Shown here: piece after piece, positions 46,501-55,123 of the stretch
Position numbering within the stretch: position 1 is the first letter of the stretch
How the letters are laid out: every line of letters starts with the position of its first letter
Origin: Daejeonella sp.
GTDB lineage: Bacteria > Bacteroidota > Bacteroidia > Sphingobacteriales > Sphingobacteriaceae
Length of the DNA: 64,000 bases
NCBI RefSeq assembly: GCF_017495225.1
Contig: NZ_JAFEIG010000026.1
Span: 1-64,000, forward strand
Reading direction: 5' to 3'
The notes under the pieces: model-generated
Seen by the model: the letters and a program-made list of their open reading frames with translations, nothing else
Databases searched by the model: none
What the model was told of the DNA's origin: nothing
Program-made: the position numbers and the translations under genes

Positions 46501-47586
46501 TTAAATGTCATAAAGGTTGATAAACATGAAACTCATTACCATACCTTATTGCATAATAAAGAATTGGAGCGAGATAAAGCTCGTAAAAATTGGGGTACCA
46601 TCGAAAATATTAAAGATCTAAAAGAAGGTTACATTAGTCAGGTTGTGCATAAAATTGCAACAATGATGGTTGTGGAAAATGCTATAGTGGTAATGGAGGA
46701 TTTGAACTTTGGATTTAAACGAGGTCGGTTTAAAGTTGAAAAACAAATCTATCAGAAATTAGAAAAAATGTTGATTGATAAGTTAAATTATTTGGTTTTG
46801 AAAAACAAACAAGCCCAAGAGCTTGGTGGTTTGTACAGTGCTTTACAATTGACCAATAAATTTGAGAGTTTTCAAAAAATGGGTAAACAATCAGGTTTTA
46901 TATTTTATGTGCCAGCTTGGAACACCTCCAAAATTGACCCGACTACTGGCTTTGTGAATTATTTTTTCACTAAATATGAAAATGTAGAAAAAGCCAAATC
47001 GTTTTTTGAAAAGTTTGATTCTATCCGTTTTAACGGGACTTATTTTGAGTTTGAAGTTAAAAACTATTCTAATTTTAATCCCAAAGCTGAGGGTACACAA
47101 CAGAATTGGACAATTTGTACACATGGCGAAAGGATCATCACTTTCAGAAATACTGAGAAAAACAGTAATTGGGATAGTAAAACAGTTCTGCTAACTGAAT
47201 TATTTGAAGATTTTATGGGCAAACATCAAATCATTTATGGTAATGGAGAATGTATTAAAACTCAACTGGATTCAAAAAATGACAAATTATTTTTTGAAGA
47301 ATTATTAAACTTATTTAAGTTGACTCTACAAATGCGAAATAGCGTAACGGGTACTGATGAGGATTATTTGATTTCGCCTGTTAAGAACGCTCAGGGAATA
47401 TTCTATGATAGCCGTAAAGCGGATGATAATTTGCCTAAAGATGCTGATGCCAACGGTGCATATCATATTGCTAAGAAGGGATTATGGATTTTAGAACAAG
47501 TTAATAAAACCCAATCTGCAGAAGAATTAAAGAAGCTAAATCTTGCAATTTCTAACAAAGAATGGTTGCAGTATACGCAGCAATAA
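43570..47586 (+). CDS. cas12a: Cas12a (Cpf1) type V-A effector nuclease
   Basis: The 1338-aa single-subunit effector uses a crRNA to cleave both DNA strands. All three RuvC acidic residues are present: D954 in IIGLDRGERHL, E1043 in VVMEDLNFGFKRGRF and D1293 in DADANGAYHIA. R1256 in LQMRNS matches the Nuc-domain Arg. The crRNA-processing triad H879, K888 and K905 has the same spacing as FnCas12a H843/K852/K869, so it should mature its own crRNA. The PAM-interacting region (about 600-720) lacks the KM(L/I)PK loop of As/FnCas12a and instead has GGWVDSKTENSDN, GGGYLFRKK and MDYYQLKSASVFGNSYVG. A hairpin terminator follows. Confidence 0.97.
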   Translation: MNQLLKRFTNQYQLSKTLRFELIPQGKTLDFIKEKGLLSQDEQRAQSYKEMKGTIDEFHKYFIDLALSKVKLSFLSDYDCLYNQSVESKKDPKFKDELKKVQDALRKEIVKSFSEGDAKGIFAILDKKELITVELEQWFANQDKKEIYFDDKFKTFTTYFTGFHQNRKNMYSTEANSTAIAYRLIHENLPKFLENAKSFAKINQVLELHPQISNVYKEFEKYLNVKSIDEMFELDYFNEVLSQKGITVYNNIIGGRTAEEGKSKVQGLNEIVNLYNQNKDKKDRLPKLKQLYKQILSDRISLSFLPDAFKDGKQVLQAVFDFYKVNLLSYTIEGQDTSQNLLQLIKQLLQNLSSFDIDKIYLKNDNNLTAISQQLFGDFSVFTSALNYRYETLINPKFELEYLKANEKKRESLDKAKAIYTKQDYFSIAFLQEVVSDYMNSLDDNSDLSKKFTPNCIADYFTNYFIAKNEEDSDKTFDLLANISAKYQCIQGILENASEYEDELKQDQILIDNLKFFLDSIMELVHFIKPLQLKSESITEKDTAFYDVFDNYYETLNLLIPLYNMVRNYVTQKPYSTEKIKLNFENKNNFLGGWVDSKTENSDNATQGGGYLFRKKNKIGEYDFFLGISNDVKLFRSHLKSEITENDLSEFERMDYYQLKSASVFGNSYVGNYEDDKNNLFEVIYNFAKEKNKNILNEFDIYINKQNGDIKPTPSGLFKIVNEKFSFFVNELLNFEDFNNANNLIINNLKQTILSLHRVPKSQTYKDINFKIFTEPIKVIEDLTNEKSFSYFPISKIEFEDVTNRSNNPLFLFKISNKDLSFSDSLDNGLRKLQKRGKDNLHTLYFKALMQGNQNIYDIGTAEIFYRKASISPKNIITHKVNRPINAKNPLTPEAKNTYEYDLIKDKRFTEDKFQFHLSIIQNYKEPKKPNKDINQTVLEYLKNNPEVKIIGLDRGERHLVYLTLIDQKGNILKQESLNVIKVDKHETHYHTLLHNKELERDKARKNWGTIENIKDLKEGYISQVVHKIATMMVVENAIVVMEDLNFGFKRGRFKVEKQIYQKLEKMLIDKLNYLVLKNKQAQELGGLYSALQLTNKFESFQKMGKQSGFIFYVPAWNTSKIDPTTGFVNYFFTKYENVEKAKSFFEKFDSIRFNGTYFEFEVKNYSNFNPKAEGTQQNWTICTHGERIITFRNTEKNSNWDSKTVLLTELFEDFMGKHQIIYGNGECIKTQLDSKNDKLFFEELLNLFKLTLQMRNSVTGTDEDYLISPVKNAQGIFYDSRKADDNLPKDADANGAYHIAKKGLWILEQVNKTQSAEELKKLNLAISNKEWLQYTQQ

Positions 47587-47601
47587 ATTTACGTTATTTT
47601 C

Positions 47602-47639
47602 AATAAAACCGTGCTTGGTTGCCTCTGCACGGTTTTATT
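47602..47639 (+). terminator. Terminator between cas12a and cas4
   Basis: Perfect 13-bp arms AATAAAACCGTGC and GCACGGTTTTATT enclose a 12-nt loop, with T-rich sequence within the 3' arm. It lies 15 bp beyond the cas12a stop and 9 bp before the likely cas4 ATG, so it may limit read-through into the adaptation genes. Confidence 0.75.
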
Positions 47640-47648
47640 AAATCTTTC

Positions 47649-48209
47649 ATGGAAAATTACATACCCATTTCCTACATCAACGATTTTATTTTTTGTCCAC
47701 GCTCTATTTACAATCATCAAATGTATCAAAATAGGGATGAATTAGTGTATCAAGGAGAAGTGCAAACAAAAGGAAAGGCGGCACATATAAATATTGATAA
47801 CAAAAGATATTCTGATAAAAAAAATGTGCTCCAAAATTTTGAAGTTTATTCTGTAAAATATCAATTATTTGGCAAAATAGATGTTTTTGATATTGAAAAG
47901 GGGCTACTTACCGAGCGTAAAAACAACATCAAAACTATTTATGATGGCTTTATTTTTCAATTATATGCCCAATATTTTGGGCTCGCTGAAATGGGTTATC
48001 AAGTGAAAGAAATGGCCTTGTATGATTTTTCTAAAAATAGAATGTATCCTATTCAACTGCCTGAAAATAACAGAATAATGAAACAAAAATTTGAAAATAC
48101 ATTAGAAGAAATCAATGAATTTTCCTTGTTGCGAAAGGGGTTTAGTGCCAACAAATTTAAATGCGTAAAATGTATTTATAACCTTTTGTGCGATGCATCA
48201 TTATGCTAA
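47649..48209 (+). CDS. cas4: CRISPR-associated exonuclease Cas4
   Basis: The 186-aa PD-(D/E)XK exonuclease with an iron-sulfur cluster selects PAM-containing prespacers. The first cluster Cys is in DFIFCPRSIYNHQ, with the other three in KFKCVKCIYNLLCDASLC near the C-terminus. Nuclease motifs are GKIDVFD, LTERKNNIK and the QLYAQYF Q-x-x-x-Y element. The ATG at 47649 (MENYIPISYI) fits the family N-terminus better than the start at 47619, which lies in the terminator. Its stop overlaps the cas1 start. Confidence 0.93.
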   Translation: MENYIPISYINDFIFCPRSIYNHQMYQNRDELVYQGEVQTKGKAAHINIDNKRYSDKKNVLQNFEVYSVKYQLFGKIDVFDIEKGLLTERKNNIKTIYDGFIFQLYAQYFGLAEMGYQVKEMALYDFSKNRMYPIQLPENNRIMKQKFENTLEEINEFSLLRKGFSANKFKCVKCIYNLLCDASLC

Positions 48210-49177
48210 GTTTTCCTGATTTTGATAAGAAAAGAATAGTTGTAGTTTTTGCAATTGAAAGCCAAAAATTTGCCATTCAAAATGACAATTTGATAGTAAA
48301 AGATTCGGAGGATAAGGTGATTTTACAAGATACATGTTATCGTATTTTGTCACTCTGGATTGTTGGAAACTGCTCAATTACGAGTGTTTTGCTAAAAAAA
48401 AGTAAAAAGCATGGCTTTCCTATTTTCCACTTGGGCGGAAATTTCAGAATGATTGGTTACTGGAATTCAGCTACCGAAGGAAATTTTTTATTACGTTATA
48501 GACAATACCTGTATAGCAACAAAGATATTGCTAAGTTATTGGTTGTCAATAAAATATCAAATCAGCTTAAGCTTTTAAAAAATATTAGGATTAAAGGTTT
48601 AAGTGAAAAAGAGGCAATTGTTCAACTTGAAACATATAAAGAAAAGATACAAAGTACGCATGAATGGAAAGAAATTTTAGGTACTGAAGGTGTGGCAAGT
48701 AAAGTGTTTTTTTCAGCGTACTTCAAGAATACCAATTGGGAGGGAAGAAGACCCCGATCAAAAATAAATGCAATGAATGTTTTAATGGATATCGGTTATA
48801 CATTTTTGTTTTATTGGATAGAAAATATGCTTACACTTTACGGTTTTGATTTATATAAGGGAGTTTATCATCAAAATTTTTATCAACGGAAAAGTTTAGT
48901 TTGTGACATTATTGAACCTTTTAGATGTATAATTGATAGGCAATTAAGAAATTCTTATAATTTGGGACAAATCAAGGATGACGATTTTGATATAGTGCGC
49001 AACCAGTATATGTTAAAGCCAGATAAAGCGAAAGAATACACTCGCTGGTTGTTACTGTCAATTCTTGAACATAAAGACGCTATCTTTTATTATTGTAGAG
49101 ATTATTACAGAGCTTTTATTAGAGAGAAACCCATAACAGATTATCCTTTTTTTGATATAATAGATAATAAAAATTAA
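48203..49177 (+). CDS. cas1: CRISPR-associated integrase Cas1
   Basis: The 324-aa integrase adds spacers as a Cas1-Cas2 complex. Catalytic metal ligands fit E in LGTEGVASKVFF, H in GVYHQNFYQRKS and D in VCDIIEPFRCIID. The ATG at 48203 overlaps the cas4 stop by 7 bp (translational coupling); an upstream GTG at 48188 is less likely. It sits in the type V-A order cas12a-cas4-cas1-cas2. Confidence 0.95.
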   Translation: MLSFPDFDKKRIVVVFAIESQKFAIQNDNLIVKDSEDKVILQDTCYRILSLWIVGNCSITSVLLKKSKKHGFPIFHLGGNFRMIGYWNSATEGNFLLRYRQYLYSNKDIAKLLVVNKISNQLKLLKNIRIKGLSEKEAIVQLETYKEKIQSTHEWKEILGTEGVASKVFFSAYFKNTNWEGRRPRSKINAMNVLMDIGYTFLFYWIENMLTLYGFDLYKGVYHQNFYQRKSLVCDIIEPFRCIIDRQLRNSYNLGQIKDDDFDIVRNQYMLKPDKAKEYTRWLLLSILEHKDAIFYYCRDYYRAFIREKPITDYPFFDIIDNKN

Positions 49178-49181
49178 AATA

Positions 49182-49454
49182 ATGCTTTTAATATCTTATG
49201 ACATAAGCAGTAATAAAACAAGAAGCAGTTTTTCTAAATACTTAGGGAAATTTGGACATAGATTGCAATATTCTCTGTTTGAAATTAAAAACAGCAGTAG
49301 AATTCTCAATTTAATACAAATTGAAATTAAGAATAACTATTCAAAAAAATTTACTGAAACCGATAGCATCATGATATTCCAAATGAGTGCTAATTGTACT
49401 ATTACAAAATATGGTTACGCTAAACATCAAGATGAAAATTTGGTTTTGTTCTAG
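49182..49454 (+). CDS. cas2: CRISPR-associated protein Cas2
   Basis: The 90-aa ferredoxin-like protein forms the dimeric core of the Cas1-Cas2 integrase. MLLISYDISSNKTRSSFSKYL is the N-terminal Cas2 signature with the conserved Asp after beta-1. It starts 4 bp after cas1. The CRISPR leader begins directly beyond its stop. Confidence 0.94.
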   Translation: MLLISYDISSNKTRSSFSKYLGKFGHRLQYSLFEIKNSSRILNLIQIEIKNNYSKKFTETDSIMIFQMSANCTITKYGYAKHQDENLVLF

Positions 49455-49634
49455 TTTTAATATACTTTTGAGCTGTTTGTGATTTTTACTTTTGTAGATA
49501 TGCAAACCTCAGTCTTAATTTTTTTATTTCTGACAAAATGTAAAATTTCTTTTAAATCGAATGAATATTTTATTCAAACCTGTTGTTTTTGTATTAAAAC
49601 TATCGATTTTTAAGACTTTTTGTCAGTCTTAGAG
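49455..49634 (+). promoter_or_regulatory. CRISPR leader with two -7 elements
   Basis: This is 180 bp of AT-rich DNA between cas2 and the first repeat. Exact TACTTTTG elements (TAnnTTTG) lie at 49463-49470 and 49487-49494; a TTTG 16 nt before the second could be its -33. A hairpin AAGACT(49612-49617)/AGTCTT(49625-49630) lies 4 bp from the first repeat and may position integration. The base before repeat 1 is G. Confidence 0.6.
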
Positions 49635-51993
49635 GTTTAAGAGACCCTTTTAATTTCTACTATTGTAGATCCGAATGATCACACCAGGACATCAAACGGT
49701 TTAAGAGACCCTTTTAATTTCTACTATTGTAGATGCAGGTAGGTTAGTATTATTAATTGTTGGTTTAAGAGACCCTTTTAATTTCTACTATTGTAGATCC
49801 TGCGGTGCTTATTTGCTTATACAGAGAGGTTTAAGAGACCCTTTTAATTTCTACTATTGTAGATACTTATTCTAACCAGTTTTATCCTAATGAGGTTTAA
49901 GAGACCCTTTTAATTTCTACTATTGTAGATTGTAAATGGCACTTTAGTTATTCAAAGAGGTTTAAGAGACCCTTTTAATTTCTACTATTGTAGATGATTA
50001 CAAGGCGATAGTAGATAATTACTAGGTTTAAGAGACCCTTTTAATTTCTACTATTGTAGATGCACTGGTCATTTCAACCCGATTTAATTGGTTTAAGAGA
50101 CCCTTTTAATTTCTACTATTGTAGATCGTAATCCTAAATCCCATATTTTGTCAAGGTTTAAGAGACCCTTTTAATTTCTACTATTGTAGATCAGTAATTA
50201 CGGAATTAATTGTTAACAGGTTTAAGAGACCCTTTTAATTTCTACTATTGTAGATTATTGGCACTACGTACGGCAGAATATTTAGGTTTAAGAGACCCTT
50301 TTAATTTCTACTATTGTAGATAATGAGCTAAAAAGCAATTCTAAAAGCGGGTTTAAGAGACCCTTTTAATTTCTACTATTGTAGATATTAGATGCTAAAC
50401 TACTCCAAGCCATGGTTTAAGAGACCCTTTTAATTTCTACTATTGTAGATAACTTAGGTTCGGGAGAAAGAGACAATGGTTTAAGAGACCCTTTTAATTT
50501 CTACTATTGTAGATTCAAAACGTGAGAGTGATTTGCTTAATGTTTAAGAGACCCTTTTAATTTCTACTATTGTAGATCCCTAACCCTAACGGTGACTTTT
50601 GGTTGTTTAAGAGACCCTTTTAATTTCTACTATTGTAGATAGAGCAATACTCCAGCGGTATCTCAAATAGTTTAAGAGACCCTTTTAATTTCTACTATTG
50701 TAGATTGGATGTCAATACAGTACCATCTGTACCGTTTAAGAGACCCTTTTAATTTCTACTATTGTAGATATATCTCATTTACTGCAATAAGAGCTGATGT
50801 TTAAGAGACCCTTTTAATTTCTACTATTGTAGATACAAGTTATGGCAAAAGAAACAGTAAAGTTTAAGAGACCCTTTTAATTTCTACTATTGTAGATAGA
50901 AGGTAAATGTACCACCTACATTCCTCGTTTAAGAGACCCTTTTAATTTCTACTATTGTAGATAATCCATTCATCCATTTCACGTTAATGTTGTTTAAGAG
51001 ACCCTTTTAATTTCTACTATTGTAGATTGAAGGCTTATCATGGCATTGATCCAGGTTTAAGAGACCCTTTTAATTTCTACTATTGTAGATATAAATGTGT
51101 TTCAATTTCGCTTTGGTGTTTAAGAGACCCTTTTAATTTCTACTATTGTAGATGGTTTTACTCCTTATAATTCTACAAACCGTTTAAGAGACCCTTTTAA
51201 TTTCTACTATTGTAGATGGCAACACAAGCTGATTACACGAGATACAGTTTAAGAGACCCTTTTAATTTCTACTATTGTAGATACGATAGGGGAAAAACAG
51301 AACCAAACCCGTTTAAGAGACCCTTTTAATTTCTACTATTGTAGATAAAGATGAAGCCAACAAGCTAAAAGCAAGTTTAAGAGACCCTTTTAATTTCTAC
51401 TATTGTAGATATACCTGCTAAAATATAAATTATAATGCGTTTAAGAGACCCTTTTAATTTCTACTATTGTAGATGTTTGCTACCTTCGCTTTTTCTTGAA
51501 GGTTTAAGAGACCCTTTTAATTTCTACTATTGTAGATAAATAGCTTCGTGCGTTCCTTTTTCAATGTTTAAGAGACCCTTTTAATTTCTACTATTGTAGA
51601 TAATCTTTTAAACTTTACACACATGGAAACGTTTAAGAGACCCTTTTAATTTCTACTATTGTAGATACTACACCAAAGAGCGTGCCTCCTGTTATTGTTT
51701 AAGAGACCCTTTTAATTTCTACTATTGTAGATAATTACAAGTCTTTTCTCTTGCAATTTGTTTAAGAGCTCCTTTTAATTTCTACTATTGTAGATTACTA
51801 ATAGTTCTCGGCACGCATAAGCTGTTTAAGAGCTCCTTTTAATTTCTACTATTGTAGATTCGGAGTCCTGTCTATCCTTGGGAAGGTGGTTTAAGAGCCC
51901 CCCCCCTTTTAATTTCTACTATCGTAGATAGGTAGCGGTGCGTTGGTTTAAGATACTATTTTCGACCCCAATTTAATTCCCACTATTTTAGAT
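49635..51993 (+). CRISPR. Type V-A CRISPR array, 37 repeats and 36 spacers
   Basis: The 36-nt repeat begins GTTTAAGAGACCC and ends with the Cas12a handle AATTTCTACTATTGTAGAT, so the crRNAs are read on the plus strand from the leader beside cas2. Repeats 1-33 are identical (starts 49635 to 51697) and spacers are 27-30 nt. Repeats 34-35 (51760, 51824) read AGCTCC instead of AGACCC. Repeat 36 (51889) has nine C residues and a changed loop. Repeat 37 (51946-51993) is degenerate and follows a 16-nt remnant spacer. Repeats 1-14 are all preceded by an extra G. Degeneration at the leader-distal end is normal ageing. Confidence 0.98.
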
Positions 51994-52071
51994 GCACTAG
52001 TGGTAAATAGCATATCCATGCTAATATAAATCCCATTCCACAACCCAGTCCAATTTTTCTAAAATGAAACA

Positions 52072-52107
52072 AACCCAAACCAATAACATTAATTATTGAT
52101 TTGGGTT
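52072..52107 (-). terminator. Terminator after the trypsin-like lipoprotein gene
   Basis: AACCCAAACCAATAA and TTATTGATTTGGGTT pair at 14 of 15 positions around a 6-nt loop. On the minus strand GTTTCATTTT follows. It lies 38 bp beyond the protease stop codon and separates it from the array end. Confidence 0.8.
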
Positions 52108-52144
52108 CATATCAAAATACTAGAAGATGGAGCTATATGCTCAT

Positions 52145-53548
52145 TTACCTCAGCACAAACTCCTTAATCCCACTTTTATTCCCCGCCAAATCAAATCCAA
52201 TAATGCAGAACTTAAATGGAAGCTCATTGGCATTAACTTGAGTAGGAATTCTATTAAAAGAAGTGTAGCTACTAAGCTCATTGCAGTTGCATGAGTTTTC
52301 GGGACCGTATTTCCAGTCAAATTGGGTTAATTCAGGGTATTTGAAGATTGGTCTTACGTTAAAACCTCCCGATTCTAATTTAACTCTTTCAATTTCAATT
52401 AAGCTAGTTGATGGACCAGTTAAATCAACCTTGAACGTAAGGTATTTGATTTGGTCGAAGCGGTTGTCTTTCATCACCGAAACAACATAATAGCCTTCTG
52501 TACTAGGTATTTTTCCACTAATAATTGAGCTATTATTGCTGATGAATCCAGATTTATTATTTGCATCAAATTGCAGGAATGATTCTAATTTATATGCTGT
52601 ATTCGATGGATTTTCAACTTCAATTTCAAAATCTTTACCTACACTATTTGAACTAAAATTTCTAAAGAAGAATTTCATGTTTACTCTGAAATTACTTGGT
52701 TTTTCAAAAGGAAATGAAGCCGAATTGATATCAAATACACCCTGACTATTAAAGCAATTCTTGATTTTAGTTGCATCAATAATGTAGGTAGTATTTTCTT
52801 TTACAGTTGGCGTTTTCCCGATACCAAGTTCACAAGGAGCACCTAATTCACATTCGCCGGTAGCGCCAATAGTAGTGGTATTAATCATACCAAAGATAGA
52901 TTTTCCTCCATTTGCAAAAACAGGCGAGCCTGAACTTCCAGGATAAATATCCTTGAAATTGCTTGAAAATAAGCCCCTCCACATCCAAATAAACTCAGAA
53001 ATATTAGATGAGGGACCAAGAACATCCTCGCTTTTTCTTAAATAAACAGGTGTTAATGAAAGCGGGTATCCATAGGCTTCAATTTTAGCACCAATTGCTG
53101 GATAAGCATCTGCAATTTTTAAAGGCTTTATTCCCTTTGCAATTAAATCTTTATTGCTAATATTTAATTCTACTATTGCCAAATCTGTGCCTTTCATAGT
53201 TCCATATAAAATGCTTTTGGTATTGACTCTAACATACTGACTTTCAGGAATATCGTTTAGTTTTTTGAAAACAATACTGGCATTCATCGCCTTATTTACT
53301 TGAATTTCATTGTCCTGGAACACTTCATTGGTACAGTGTCCGTTGGTAATGACTATGGCTGGAGCATCGGGACTACTATTGGGGATCTCAACAAAAGTAG
53401 CGGTACAGGTCATAGGGCCTTCAAACTGGCCAATTGCATATAATTCGTTTGTTGCACTTACTACTTCAGGTACGCTTGTCTTTTTACAAGAATTGAATAA
53501 AATTAAAATGAATAAAAAGAGAAAAGAGGGTTTAAACATGTTATACAT
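52145..53548 (-). CDS. Trypsin-like serine protease lipoprotein
   Basis: The protein is 467 aa, or 464 from the ATG at 53539. A lipoprotein signal ends in LFNSC, placing it at a membrane surface. The chymotrypsin-like triad is visible: His in IVITNGHCTNEVF, Asp in GTDLAIVELN and Ser in YPGSSGSPVF. Residues about 290-467 look like two beta-sandwich domains (RNFSSNSVGKDFEIEVENPS; CNCNELSSYTSF). The start at 53548 is only three codons longer. It is followed by its own terminator next to the CRISPR array. The substrate is unknown. Confidence 0.85.
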   Translation of the reverse strand: MYNMFKPSFLFLFILILFNSCKKTSVPEVVSATNELYAIGQFEGPMTCTATFVEIPNSSPDAPAIVITNGHCTNEVFQDNEIQVNKAMNASIVFKKLNDIPESQYVRVNTKSILYGTMKGTDLAIVELNISNKDLIAKGIKPLKIADAYPAIGAKIEAYGYPLSLTPVYLRKSEDVLGPSSNISEFIWMWRGLFSSNFKDIYPGSSGSPVFANGGKSIFGMINTTTIGATGECELGAPCELGIGKTPTVKENTTYIIDATKIKNCFNSQGVFDINSASFPFEKPSNFRVNMKFFFRNFSSNSVGKDFEIEVENPSNTAYKLESFLQFDANNKSGFISNNSSIISGKIPSTEGYYVVSVMKDNRFDQIKYLTFKVDLTGPSTSLIEIERVKLESGGFNVRPIFKYPELTQFDWKYGPENSCNCNELSSYTSFNRIPTQVNANELPFKFCIIGFDLAGNKSGIKEFVLR

Positions 53549-53767
53549 TTAATATAAATAAATAAATTAAGAAGAGACAAATTTAATCAAATCGAATTTC
53601 GAATCATTAAATTATGTTTCTTTATCATTTACGTAAATAAATTAAACGCAAGTTTATATAATGTTATTATTGTGTTGGCTATATTATCCCAGCTTATGAA
53701 GAAAAATTGCTAAGACTGGGAATTATTTAATTCACTGGTGTGTGATAATTTATTCTTTATTTTGGTT

Positions 53768-55072
53768 TTATTCCATCACTTGAACAAATTTTCCGCTATT
53801 ATTTTTCCACCAAATTTTCCTGCCCTTTGTGCCCATTAAATCTCCAAATAAACCATCTCCAACAACATCAATATCTCCATCTTTATCGTAATCGAATAGA
53901 TGAATCCACTTGATCCAAGAGTTTTTACCCAGCCCAGAATTGGAAGTAAAATACTTGCTTGTTGCGTCAATAAACGCTGTTCCTGTATTTTGGAATAAAT
54001 TTAATTCATATCCTTGGTAGCCATTTTTATTACTCATTGTTAATACATCCATATTACCATCCCAATTAAAATCTAAAAAGGCAATATCTATTACTTCTAA
54101 GTCTTTTGCTAATGGAATAGCTATAAATTCTTGACGGACAAATTCTTTATTTTTTTGAATAATGATATTTAATTTGCCAGATCCTCCCAAAAATAAATCT
54201 AAGAGGCCATCTTTATTGATATCAAATAATTCTACTGTATAATAATTGTCGTCTGATGTATTAAATCCTTTGAACAGGTGGTTTGATAGTTCAAAATTCC
54301 CATTCCCTTTATTGATATATGCTGTTGGATGTACAGGAATTACAGCACTGCCTCCAGAATAAGCCACAATATCTACTAAGCCATCATTATTGATGTCTCC
54401 TGTTGCGCCACCATGAAAATAGCCAATATCATTTGTTAAATATTGGTATTGCTTTTGGTCAACATGAAAAATACCTATTACATCACCTGGAAAGGGCATG
54501 GCATCATAACCAGATGAAAATAATACAATTTCATTTTTCTTATCATTATTTAAGTCGGCAAGTACATTTTTTCGAACCTGCACTAATCCAGGTTGAAGAT
54601 CATAACTACTTGAAGAGGATTCATATTCTGAAAATAGATGTAAGCCAGGTGCATTGGTTGGCCATGGGTTTTTCCAATAATAAGCCCATAAATCCTTTTT
54701 TCCATCACCTGTTAAATCAGTGTATAAATATGCTCCTAAATCATTCCAATAATAGCTTTTGTTAGCAGACCACGTGCTTGTAGTTCTTGTATTATAAGGT
54801 ATTAAACCATTTGCCGTTGCTTCGAAGCCCCAATATAATGATTGATGTACATTAAACAATTGGTCAAAAGATTTATTCGTGTTATACCAAGATGTGGTTT
54901 TGTTAATGCTAGATAATGAGTCTAATGTTTTAAGAGGGTAAACAGTTTTAAGTGTTTCAGGAGGTGTAATTACAAGGGGGGCTTTAACAATTTCTTTTTC
55001 ACTTGTCTTTTTACATGAGCTTATTGTTTGAAATGCTAATGTAATTAAGAGTAGATATTTAAGTTTTTTCAT
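53768..55072 (-). CDS. FG-GAP/VCBS repeat lipoprotein
   Basis: The 434-aa protein has a lipoprotein signal (residues 1-19, ending TISSC) and at least six calcium-binding-like loops: DLTGDGKKDLW, DLNNDKKNEIV, DINNDGLVDIV, DINKDGLLDLF, DFNWDGNMDVL and DYDKDGDIDVV. Such FG-GAP repeats build a beta-propeller used for surface adhesion or protein binding. It ends just beyond a short gap from the trypsin-like gene and starts close to the winged-helix membrane protein; the three share a strand. Confidence 0.87.
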   Translation of the reverse strand: MKKLKYLLLITLAFQTISSCKKTSEKEIVKAPLVITPPETLKTVYPLKTLDSLSSINKTTSWYNTNKSFDQLFNVHQSLYWGFEATANGLIPYNTRTTSTWSANKSYYWNDLGAYLYTDLTGDGKKDLWAYYWKNPWPTNAPGLHLFSEYESSSSSYDLQPGLVQVRKNVLADLNNDKKNEIVLFSSGYDAMPFPGDVIGIFHVDQKQYQYLTNDIGYFHGGATGDINNDGLVDIVAYSGGSAVIPVHPTAYINKGNGNFELSNHLFKGFNTSDDNYYTVELFDINKDGLLDLFLGGSGKLNIIIQKNKEFVRQEFIAIPLAKDLEVIDIAFLDFNWDGNMDVLTMSNKNGYQGYELNLFQNTGTAFIDATSKYFTSNSGLGKNSWIKWIHLFDYDKDGDIDVVGDGLFGDLMGTKGRKIWWKNNSGKFVQVME

Positions 55073-55123
55073 GATTACAAATTTAGATTTTTTAAGGGAT
55101 TTTAAATTGGCTAAGCAAGAACC

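Noticed and set aside
49455..49634. A tracrRNA in the leader
   Set aside because: Type V-A systems process crRNA with Cas12a alone and no anti-repeat was seen in the leader.
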